A stretch of 37,773 nt of DNA, from contig JAEPRB010000325.1 in NCBI GenBank assembly GCA_016758965.1, positions 1 through 37,773 on the forward strand, given 5' to 3'. The notes under the pieces were generated by a model, which saw only the letters and a program-made list of their open reading frames with translations, did not search any database and was not told where the DNA came from. The translations under genes were made by a program, and so were the position numbers. This document shows, piece after piece, positions 1-8,327 of this stretch. Within the stretch, counting starts at the first letter, position 1. Each line of letters begins with the position of its first letter. The stretch is from Circinella minor (taxonomy: Eukaryota; Mucoromycota; Mucoromycetes; Mucorales; Lichtheimiaceae).

Positions 1-156
1 ATAATAAGATTCATATAAATAGAGATAATATTTTATTTTAATAAACTTCAGTTCAATTATTGTTCTTTTGGGTCTCGTTGACTTTTTAACGTCTCTTTAT
101 TTTATTATATTTGATTGATATAACACTCACCATTACGATTTCACAGTACAATAATT

Positions 157-1446
157 TTGCCAACAGGTCAACAGCAAACTGCACTTATGGATACTGGCTC
201 CACACTAACATCAATACGCGCCAACGTCGCACAACTCTTGGAGTTACCAATACACAACAATACAATTACCAACATTACTTACAGCAACGGTACAACTCAA
301 ACAAGTTCCAGCAAAGCAACATTGATTTTTCAAATAGACAGCATCACAAAGACTATGGCAACAGCATATGTCGTACAACATCAAGAAGAAGCTCTCATCC
401 TTGGTATGGATTGGATGGTAAATGAAGATATTATTCTAAGACCTAAAACAAAGACGGTAATTCAGCAGCAAACATCACAACAACAAAATAATATGGATCA
501 ACAACAACAAGTTATCATCAAACAAATTCTTAATAAATATCCACAGCTTACAGAAGAAACAACAACACAAAATATTGCAGCAGTGCCATATAAACATATC
601 ATTGACACGGGTGATCATCCACCTATAGTTATTCGTGATTATAGACGATCACCAGCTGAAAAAGCTATTATTGATGAACTCATTCAGGATATGTTAGAGA
701 AAAACGTGATACAACCAAGCAACAGTCCGTGGCAATCGCAACTGGTTTTAATTCGAAAAGGTGCAACTAATCAATTTCGCTGCTGTGTAGACTTTCGTGC
801 CATAAATAAGGTGACTCGGCGTGATAATTTTCCTCTTCCTAATATTATGGATCTCTTAGATAAATTACATGGAAGCAAGTATTTTTCGACATTGGATTTA
901 CGTTCTGGTTATTGGCAATTACCTATGGATCCAAATAGTATGTGTAAAACCGCATTTTCAGCAAATGGAAATTTATACGAGTTCAGGTGTCTTCCATATG
1001 GATGTACAAATGGGCCAGCATCATTTCAAAGGTGTATGCATTATATACTTCAAGGACAACAAGACTGCATGGTATATTTGGATGATATACTCCTTCATAC
1101 GAGAGGATTTCAAGAACATATAACAAGAATCGACGAACTACTTGCGCTTTTAAACAAACATAATCTTCGTCTCTCTCCCAAGAAGTGCCATTTTTTACAA
1201 ACTGAAGTACGTTACCTTGGTTTCATTATTACTGGTGACGGCATCAATCCAGATCCGACAAAAGTCGAAACCATCGCAAATTGGCCTATTCCGAAAAATT
1301 CTAAAGATGTTTCCAAATTCATTGGCTTTTGCGCATTTCATCATCGTTTTTTATATAATTTGTCAGCTACGGCAGCTCCACTTTACAAGCTACTTCGCAA
1401 GTCAAGTCCTTTTCAATGGTCAAAAACAGAACAAGACGTGAGATAA
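157..1446 (+). pseudogene. Gypsy pol fragment: protease and reverse transcriptase
   Basis: The fragment opens with an aspartic protease containing the DTGS active-site motif (residues 12-15 from the TTG at 157) and a downstream ILGMDW strand. After a Gln-rich spacer comes the RT palm: PLPNIMDLLDKL, FSTLDLRSGYWQ, LPYGCTNGP and the catalytic YLDD at nt 1075-1086, then the thumb region ending FQWSKTEQD. The real element sequence ends at 1438. The last codons and the stop come from the inserted 410-bp element. The reading frame picks up unchanged after the insert at 1856. The TTG start is only an ORF boundary: the frame is open back to 124, and the protein was surely part of a longer polyprotein. 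Confidence 0.92.
1431..1438. repeat. 8-bp target duplication, left copy (410-bp element, copy 1)
   Basis: ACAAGACG occurs here and again at 1849-1856, exactly flanking the inserted element. Removing the element and one copy restores an uninterrupted pol frame, which fixes these as target-site duplications. A reading as a 7-bp duplication with a TG...CA element is also possible, because both known copies have an A at the shared edge. Confidence 0.85.
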
Positions 1447-1848
1447 ATACGAGTAGTAAAATAGAAAGATGGGACTAAAGTAAATATAGTTGAGAATCTG
1501 TTTATTCCTGAAATAAAATAACTACTCTTTTATATCTTTTCTAAATTATGTAACTATCTTATTTTATCCGATCATGGCTAAACTATGTTTTATATGAATG
1601 GATGAGAGGACCTATTATATTTGTTCTATTATAAATATTAATTCTAGATCATTCTCTGAAACCGTTTATGACAGTTATTACTAATCTCATTCTTTCTTTG
1701 ATGTTCCTTTATTATCCGGATTAATAATAAGAACGAATCAAAATAAATAATAGTGTTTAATTGGTTATATCTTTTATCCTTGACGGAATGATGTTTGACC
1801 GATTATTCATGAATAGATGGAATATATGTGTTATTATGGTGGTTCACC
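1439..1848 (+). mobile_element. 410-bp dispersed non-coding element, copy 1 (inserted in Gypsy pol)
   Basis: This AT-rich segment separates the RT from the RNase H part of the Gypsy element and is flanked by ACAAGACG on both sides. A near-identical inverted copy lies at 10659-11070 with its own 8-bp duplication, which proves mobility. It begins TGAGATAAATACG and ends GGTGGTTCACC, where the last 11 bases form a GGTG/CACC hairpin with a 3-nt loop. No ORF of note is present, so it is non-autonomous. It does not resemble the Gypsy LTR at 3551-3792. Obvious long terminal inverted repeats are absent. It could be a MITE-like derivative of a DNA transposon that makes 8-bp duplications, or an atypical solo LTR. 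The class is unresolved. Confidence 0.88.
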
Positions 1849-2359
1849 ACAAGACGCTTTTGACAAACTGAAGCAACAAAATATGTCCTTACCAACATTG
1901 GCGTATCCGAACCCAAACGTACCATATGATCTCCATGTCGATGCTAGCCAATATGGACTCGGTGCAGTCTTAGTACAGCAAGGAAGACCAGTAGCTTTCA
2001 GTAGTCGCACTTTAACATCAGCCGAAATCAATTACACTACCACTGAAAAAGAAGCTTTAGCAATAGTTTGGGCACTCAAGTATTTTCATACATATATATA
2101 TGGCGCTGAATTGACAATTTTTACTGATCATCTTGCACTTAAATCAATATTATCCAAAAAGATGTCTTGCGGAAGAATTGCTAGATGGATCATGGACATT
2201 CAAGCTTATCGTTTTTCTATTATACATCGGAAAGGAAGCAACAATGTTGATGCTGATTCACTAAGTCGTTTACAAAATATTCAAGAACATATCGAAATCA
2301 ATTTGGACAACCTCCGTATTTATCAACAAAACGCCATCATTTTAAAAACTTGGTTATAA
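1849..2359 (+). pseudogene. Gypsy pol fragment: RNase H
   Basis: The frame continues from the RT part after the insert (target duplication 1849-1856). The RNase H fold is clear: HVDASQYGLGAVL with the first catalytic Asp, TEKEALAIVWAL with the Glu, and IFTDHLALKSI with the second Asp, then NVDADSLSR at the end, matching the usual Ty3/Gypsy RNase H. It stops at TAA 2357-2359, but the same frame stays open to 2698 with integrase sequence, so this is a premature stop. A single C-to-T change (CAA to TAA) would explain it. Confidence 0.9.
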
Positions 2360-2698
2360 GATCCTCAACCACCGTTCTCAAAATGGCAAGGCGTCCTGTT
2401 TTGCAAAACATCAACAATGGATAAACCTGTTCCGGTTATACCACGTGAAATGGTCTCTACAATTCTGTACAAAACACACGATGCTCCAACTGCTGGTCAT
2501 TTTGGACGTGAAAAAACAATAGACAAGGCCAAAAGCATTGGATGGTGGCCAAGAATGAGAGAAGATATCGAATACTGGATCGCATCCTGCAAGTCATGCC
2601 AGTTATACAAGTCTCCAAATGATAAAATTGCGTTTTCATACAAACCAATCCTTCCTTCGGCACCAGGCGAAATATGGGCAGCACCGCAGCAGATGTAG
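2360..2698 (+). pseudogene. Gypsy pol fragment: integrase N-terminal zinc-binding domain
   Basis: This stretch is in frame with the RNase H part, downstream of its premature TAA. It carries the HHCC zinc-binding pattern of retroviral-type integrases: HDAPTAGH supplies the two His and CKSC the two Cys, followed by QLYKSPND. The frame ends at TAG 2696-2698, where the integrase core is already running in another frame, so a frameshift lies around 2674-2690. The near-repeat GCAGCACC/GCAGCAGA sits at that point. Confidence 0.85.
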
Positions 2699-3555
2699 CA
2701 GTATTACCAAAGACCAAAAATAACAATCAATATATACTCGTCTTTATGGAATACTTGACTCGTTGGGCAGTAACAGCGGCGCTACCTTCCTTTGATAGTA
2801 ATACAACAGCACAAGTACTTTTATATGAAGTGGTGCTCAAGTTTGGTACTCCTCGTCGATGGATTACAGACAATAAAAGCAATTTTGTTTCCGATGCGAT
2901 GAATATAGTCTCCAAGAGACTAGGTATAAAACGATCAAGGACAAGTGTGGAGTTCGCACAATCAGACGGGTTGGTAGAAAGGTATAATAAAAGTATCAAA
3001 ACAGCTTTGGCTGCATATACAACACAAGATTCACAATATCAATGGGATGAGGTACTTCCGTTCGTTACTTTTGTGTATAACACTGCCAAACAATCATCTA
3101 CTGGATTCTCTCCGTTCGAAGCACTTTATGGACATAAACCTATTATTCCACTGGAACAAGATATAGAAATACCAACAAAAACGTATGAATCTGCTGAATG
3201 GTTAGCTTATCTCAACAATTATTTACCAATACTCCAACAACAAGCAAAAGATAATCTACACCATGCTCAACAAAAACAAAAACAAATTTATGATCGACTC
3301 CATAAAGCAACCAAACATTATCAAGCTGGCGATTTGGTAAAACGACGCGTAATGGAAAAAACACCTTTTCCTAAAGTAAAATGGACGGGCCCATGGACGA
3401 TAACATCACCTAGCAACATGGACGAATCGGCTTACCACATCAAACGCGAAATTAACAACACTTTATACACCACCACTTGCAATGTCAAACATCTTCGACC
3501 TTGGTACGAACGAAACAACACAAAGCAACAAAACTCTGAAGGGGGAATAATGTAA
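2674..3555 (+). pseudogene. Gypsy pol fragment: integrase core and GPY-like C-terminus
   Basis: The DDE core is intact in this frame: AADVAVLPKT for the first Asp, WITDNKSNF for the second, and SDGLVERYNKS for the Glu, with exactly 35 residues between the second Asp and the Glu. PFEALYGHKP follows, then a helical KQKQIYDR stretch and a GPY/F-like module (WTGPWTI, CNVKHLRPWYE). There is no chromodomain. The frame ends at 3553-3555, inside the first bases of the LTR. The ATG at 2674 is probably not a true start; it is the first Met after the frameshift. Confidence 0.92.
3539..3550 (+). promoter_or_regulatory. Polypurine tract of the Gypsy element
   Basis: GAAGGGGGAATAA directly precedes the TG that opens the 3' LTR. 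A purine run in this place primes plus-strand DNA synthesis in LTR retroelements. Confidence 0.75.
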
Positions 3556-3792
3556 TGAACAAATACAAGTTCCGACAATAAATTCTAATAATCATATGTA
3601 ATCTAAAACATATGAAATTATCATAATCACAATTAATACAAATCATATGAATATCAATAATACATAAAATATTACTAATACAAAACATATATAAACCCCT
3701 CTAAAATAATATAATAAAAACGGAAGTTCTTGATATCTCTAATTATTGGCATTATAAGTTAAACGTTATTTATCCGATTGTTGCCCGTTACA
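3551..3792 (+). repeat. 3' LTR of the Gypsy element (242 bp)
   Basis: The LTR starts TGTAA after the polypurine tract and ends TTACA, giving a perfect 5-bp terminal inverted repeat with canonical TG...CA ends. Inside are a TATATAAA box at 3688-3695 and AATAAA at 3713-3718, as expected for an LTR promoter and polyadenylation region. The right end is inferred from the TTACA match and cannot be checked, because no 5' LTR lies in the window. Confidence 0.75.
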
Positions 3793-4377
3793 ATGGGAGA
3801 GACGACAGAGGTAATAATAATAAATAATATAAATGGAAATAAGGAAGACAATGTATGAAAGAATATAGGAGGAACAGATGGGTGATGAATAAAAGTAACC
3901 AATGGGTAAATACGTTAGGTAGAAGTATTTACCCAGCGACGACCCGGATTCCTGGGTTGGAATCGTCGCTTCAACGTCACATTTGGAGCTGACGCGGAAC
4001 TGGGAACAAACCCCGCTTCAGACGCGACAAAGAGACGACGACAACTTGGCCGAGATGAAACTGTTTATTTTATTAATGGGATTTTCTATGGGGCCGCGCT
4101 CTATGGAGCATATGCCTGTCCCGAAGTGCAAGTTAAACTATCATTGATTATTTAACAGAGAGAGGAAAGATAAACGACCCTTATATGACAAGGGAAAAAG
4201 GAGAAAAGACAATTGTGGGGATCAAAGAGAAAATTTGTAAAAAAGAAAAATTATGCAAAATCAAAAATTAAACTTTCATGCGTCAAGCCTCATCGGTGGT
4301 CTGTGCGTAAAAATAGAAAAAGCGGAGCTGTTAGTAATAAAAATGGATATAAATATAAATATTGTTTTTGTGTTTTG

Positions 4378-4386
<9 letters not shown>
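3793..4386. other. Spacer between Gypsy LTR and LINE poly(A) tail
   Basis: No convincing gene. Two short structures stand out. One is an imperfect hairpin at 3936-3969, with GCGAC/GTCGC outside and GATTCC/GGAATC inside. The other is a 24-base stretch at 4031-4054 that nearly matches the 5' flank and first bases of the tRNA-Ser gene at 10266-10286. The 4213-4485 reading frame is mostly the translated T tracts and is not a gene. Confidence 0.6.
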
Positions 4387-4425
<39 letters not shown>

Positions 4426-4427
4426 AT

Positions 4428-4461
<34 letters not shown>
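4387..4461 (-). repeat. Poly(A) tail of the LINE (T tracts on the plus strand)
   Basis: Two T runs, 4387-4419 (33 nt) and 4433-4461 (29 nt), are separated by ATAATTATTTATA. On the minus strand they lie about 75 bases after the ORF2 end and form the A-rich 3' end of the LINE. Confidence 0.8.
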
Positions 4462-4464
<3 letters not shown>

Positions 4465-4537
4465 GAAGATATATATAGTATATAAAAAGAAATAAGGGAT
4501 AATTTTATAAGTAAGATTGGATTAAAAGAAAAATGGA

Positions 4538-5032
4538 TCAAAGGTGAAGAATATAGTCTAAAGAGGGATCATGTGATGGTAAAAATGGAGGTGGTGGTGT
4601 TAACCAGTCTACAAATTGTTGACCAAGTTCGGGATCAGCTGGTATATCATCATTTGGATTAGGATGACATATCTTATCAAGTTGTTCGAGTGCTACCATT
4701 AATTTTGGCCATGTTTGCTGCCAAAATAATATGGTTTGTGGGTTGGATGGTGGTTTACGAGGAAGTTTGTTGAGGAGGTGGTCGATTGGATTTGGTAGTA
4801 TATCAAGTGGTAAGTCAAGCTGATAAACAATATCAAGACATTCTATAAGATGATGACGGCTAGTGCGGTGACTATTGCAATTTGTACATTGGATCGGTTT
4901 TCCTGGTAGCCAACCCATCTGCCAGCGAAGTAGGCGGCTACGTTCCCGAGATGTCATTGGTAAGAAGAAAATTGGATCAACGCCAAGTTTTGAACGGCAA
5001 GCTTTTATAAGGACACCTACATTAGGGCCTTG
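4538..5032 (-). pseudogene. LINE ORF2 C-terminal part with CCHC zinc knuckle
   Basis: This is the same frame as the RT part, cut off from it by TAA 5033-5035. The longest ATG-started piece runs 4957 to 4538. It holds CTNCNSHRTSRHHLIEC, a C-x2-C-x7-H-x4-C motif typical of the ORF2 end in L1-like elements, preceded by LRWQMGWLPGKP. A Pro-rich tail ends at 4538. This region is thought to bind RNA during retrotransposition. Confidence 0.85.
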
Positions 5033-6154
5033 TTATAATTTGTGGAGGTTAGTGGTGCGATAGGTGTGAATGGTTGATTTAAGATCTCGTGGTGATGCAT
5101 CTTCAGGTGGTAAAGGTAAGAGTTTCCAAATTTCATTGTATTTTTGTAGTTGCTTCCATCGATGGCGGTTATCGCGTAAGATAGGTCGTAATTCAGTCAG
5201 TAAAGCATCTTCTGGCAAATAAAATGCACGTGAAAGATATTTAACGCCTAATGTATGTATACGTTCATCCATTGTTGGTAGATTGGCCATGTAGCGAAAA
5301 ACAATAGTAGATGATTTTGCATGGCCACCAAAAATATATCGGAGACATTGGTCTTGTCCTTTTTCGAGTTGTTGGATTTCTTTTTTGAGAAATGGAACAA
5401 TTGCTAATCCATATTCAAAGCGAGGTCTAATAAATTGCTTATATATTTTGACGGCAAGGTGACGAGGGAAACCATGTGGATTACATCCAATTGTTCGTAA
5501 TGTACGCATACCCGTAAGTGCTGATGCAATGTTGCGTTGTAAGAGTTGTTGATTGTTGATCATACCACTGGCATTAAACGGAATACCAAGGTAAACAAAT
5601 GTTGATGCAGTTGGGAGTGGTTGATTATATAAATATAGAGGTGGAAGAGGGTTGGTACTTTGGCTGGTTGGTTGTTGCAAAACAATACATTTACTTGGAT
5701 TCCAGCGATATCCAAGTTGGTAAGAGTGTTCTTCGGCTCGGTTTAATAGTTGTTGGATGTTGGATCTATCACCAATTAAAACAACATCATCAGCATATAA
5801 TAGTGCGTTAATCCACTTACCACAAACCAGTCGATGAGGACGTTGACGGGATGAAAGTATCGGTATATCTTGAAAGTCAGAATCAGAATCAGATAAATTG
5901 GATAAAATAGAAGAAGAAGAAGGGGAACGAAGAAATTGGGGTAAAGAGTTAATATATATAGAATATAAATGAGGGGACAAAATTGATCCTTGGAGAACAC
6001 CAGTGGCAGGCCAAAAAGATCTTGAGGTGGTACCAGATAATAATACTTGAATTGACACATTATCAAAAAGACTTTGTAGCAATCCAAGTAGAGGTGGAGA
6101 AGCTGTTGGTTCAAGTGCACGCCATATAATAGCACGATCTACTGTATCGTACGC
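5033..6154 (-). pseudogene. LINE ORF2: reverse transcriptase palm, thumb and connection
   Basis: The frame continues after TGA 6155-6157, and the first ATG inside it is at 6082. The catalytic box LLYADDVVLIG and the preceding GVLQGSILSPHLYSIYIN are standard non-LTR RT motifs. YLGIPFNASG and NPSKCIVLQQP follow, then a long helical stretch ending at the premature TAA 5033-5035. The sequence SAYDTVDRA right after the TGA is the normal continuation of the RT motif A region, which shows that the TGA is a mutation, probably from CGA. Confidence 0.9.
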
Positions 6155-6157
6155 GGA

Positions 6158-6640
6158 TCAGATATCCAAAGCGGCCAGTGTTGGACTATTGTTGTTATGG
6201 TCTAATCGATGACGAAGACAAAGTTCATGTAGGCACAGGGCTTGGTCCAAGGCACTACGCTGGGTACGAAACCCACCTTGACTAATATCTATATCAGGGG
6301 AAGCAGAATGTAATTCATCTTGTAAACATATTTCTAAAATTTTATGAAGAACAGATAGAAGACTAATTGGGCGATAATTAGCAGGATCATTAGCATCACC
6401 TTTTTTATAAATTGGCACAACTTGAGCCAATCTCCAACTATCAGGTGTTTTAGACCATTTCCAACACAAAATAAAAAGGTCGGTTAGTGGATTAGTTAGA
6501 TATTCTGTAATTGGACCCAGCATTTCAGCACATAAATGATCCATGCCTGGTGCTTTTTTACGAGCAACAGTTTGGATGGCATTTTGGATTAGTTCAGGTG
6601 TAAAAGGACAAATATTATCATGATTATCAATGAACAACAA
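6158..6640 (-). pseudogene. LINE ORF2: N-terminal part of reverse transcriptase
   Basis: The fragment carries the fingers motifs of non-LTR RT: KKAPGMDHLCAEML, VPIYKKGDANDPANYRPISL and QGGFRTQRSALDQAL, ending in LAALDI, where the first catalytic Asp sits. It is interrupted by TGA 6155-6157 and continues in the same frame below. On its upstream side the frame enters the AT-rich insert; the apparent start at 6640 is a TTG and is not a real initiation site. Confidence 0.9.
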
Positions 6641-6932
6641 TTAATACCTCAATACTTGTAAGTTATTAAAACTTACAAAGTGCTTTTTTTATTTAATTTT
6701 TAAGAAGAAAAAAAAATTATTGAATCTGACAACCTGATTTTTAATGAAGGGTTTTGCAGAAGATTCAACAAATAAATTTATTAAAGTTATTATATAAAAC
6801 TATAATTATATAAAAATAATCATTAATAGATTATATATTGTTAATTGCAAAAAAAAATTTAATTTCTTTTTTAAAACTGATATTGTTATATTATATTTTT
6901 ATTTATTTTTATTTACTAATATTTATTAATAT
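6640..6932. mobile_element. AT-rich 293-bp insert between LINE endonuclease and RT
   Basis: The linker between the two ORF2 domains should be coding, but here about 290 bp of very AT-rich, stop-filled DNA intervenes. CAACA lies on both edges (6635-6639 and 6933-6937), as a 5-bp target duplication would, with ATTAATA just inside each end. A perfect 9-bp inverted repeat, TTGTAAGTT/AACTTACAA, lies at 6656-6678. After removal of insert and one CAACA the two frames do not rejoin exactly, so either another indel exists or the boundaries are slightly off. It may be a small non-autonomous element or just decay. Confidence 0.45.
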
Positions 6933-8293
6933 CAACATTGCTCAATTGGATGGGGAACGATTGGAGGTGGGGGTGGATTAGCTCTTACTCTTGGTAGAGC
7001 ATTACCTGAAAATGTACGTGCAAGTTGCTGTGACATTTTATTGGCAGCTACTTCAGGGCCAGCCATATCCGAAAAAGTTGGATTAACTACCCTATTTTGC
7101 CTGATACGTTTAATTGTTGCTGTTGTGTTTGATAATTCATCATTGGATAATTTATTAATAAAATTATTCCATGCTTGTCGTTTTCGTTTTTGGACTAAAG
7201 AGTCAAATTGTTTTGATGCTTCTTTGTGTTTTATATTCCATACGCCCTGTTGGATACCAGTAGCTTTTATCTTTCGGCGATAGCATTGCTCACGATCCTG
7301 AAATGCAGTTTCTAATTCTTCATTCCAAAACCATTTTACCTGTGGTGGCCGTGGTGTTCTACGACCAACTGATTCATCTAATGAGGTATGAATACAATCA
7401 GTCAATTGGTTAGCAAGGTAATTAATATCAGGCTCTATACTATTGGTGTTGGTAGCACTTTTAATTTGGTCATGAACGGTTTCGATTTTTTCTATAAATA
7501 AATTTTTATATTTTTGTTGATGTTCATCGTCATATAGTTTACTAAGGTTCCAAAGCTGCCTTGGATGATTTTCTCGGGATGGTGGTGGTCTATCCATGGT
7601 GAAAGAAATACAAACTGGTTTGTGATTGGATTTAAGATCTATTTCGGATTCAATAGTCATTGTTACATTTGCCAAAGGCTCAGTACTAAGTATCCAGTCG
7701 ATGATGCTTGTTTCTATTCGATTATTTCGTTGTTTAATAAATGTTGGCATTCCATATGTGAGTTGGGAATTCCAACAATACAATCCTTGTTCTTCAATCC
7801 AATTAGCAAATGCTGTTCCACGAGGTGTAGTTCGTTGATCGCCTAATAATTCTTTGTGTCGAGCATTAAAATCGCCACAAAGAATGGTATTTTCGTGATT
7901 GTTATTGGAGGATGTTAATAAGGGGATTGATTGGATTATTTCTAGAGCTTCAATGGCGGTGAGATTGGATGGTGGAAGATAGAGACAGTGGATGGTAAGA
8001 TTTTCTATTTTGCAGGAAAGAATATAGGGAGAAATGGTAGGAAGTACGTGTATAGGATAAGGAAAAGAAGGATTAGTTAATAATGTTATACCCATTTTAC
8101 CACGATGGGAATTTTCTACAGGGAGAGCGTAATTGTGGTGTTGAAACCAGTTAGTTGGATAACGACTTGGTGATAATAACCAAGTTTCGGTTAAGAATAT
8201 TAATGATGAGGTAGGTAAACTATTAGTAATTGTATTGATGGTCTGTTTTACGAGACCGTTGATATTTATAAGGGATATTGTTATATTACTCAT
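6932..8293 (-). pseudogene. LINE ORF2 N-terminus: AP-type endonuclease
   Basis: Begins at ATG 8293. It shows the exonuclease-endonuclease-phosphatase motifs of L1 endonucleases: ININGL, LTETWL (Glu 36), CGDFNARH (Asp 142, Asn 144), SIIDWILS (Asp 200) and SNHKPV (His 225). The usual final motif is SDH, so Asn 224 replaces the Asp that orients the catalytic His. This may be natural variation or a G-to-A mutation. A basic helical linker follows (about 310-400), then the frame ends in the AT-rich insert. The enzyme would nick the genomic target for priming. ORF1 lies 34 bases upstream. Confidence 0.9.
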
Positions 8294-8327
8294 TTTTTTT
8301 TTTGTTTTATATACTTATATATTTTTT

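Larger units (their letters stand above)
124..3792 (+). mobile_element. Ty3/Gypsy LTR retrotransposon, 5'-incomplete and decayed
   Basis: The stretch reads in order as aspartic protease, reverse transcriptase, RNase H, integrase zinc-binding domain, integrase core with a GPY-like tail, polypurine tract and 3' LTR. That pol order is diagnostic of Ty3/Gypsy. No gag, gag zinc knuckle, primer-binding site or 5' LTR is seen: the open frame begins at 124 just after a stop, and bases 1-123 are AT-rich with stops in all frames. The 5' part is therefore deleted, replaced, or separated by an intron or insert (TTTCACAG at 139-146 could be read as an acceptor). The copy is dead: a 410-bp insert at 1439-1848, a TAA at 2357-2359 and a frameshift near 2674-2698. 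Replication would be by reverse transcription of RNA in cytoplasmic particles, as known for the family. Confidence 0.93.

Noticed and set aside
1439..1848. The 410-bp insert as a solo LTR of the local Gypsy element
   Set aside because: It shares no visible sequence with the LTR at 3551-3792, and its target duplication is 7-8 bp rather than 4-6 bp. A solo LTR of another family is not excluded.
4213..4485. 90-codon plus-strand frame
   Set aside because: More than a third of it is Phe codons from the T tracts that are the LINE poly(A) tail.
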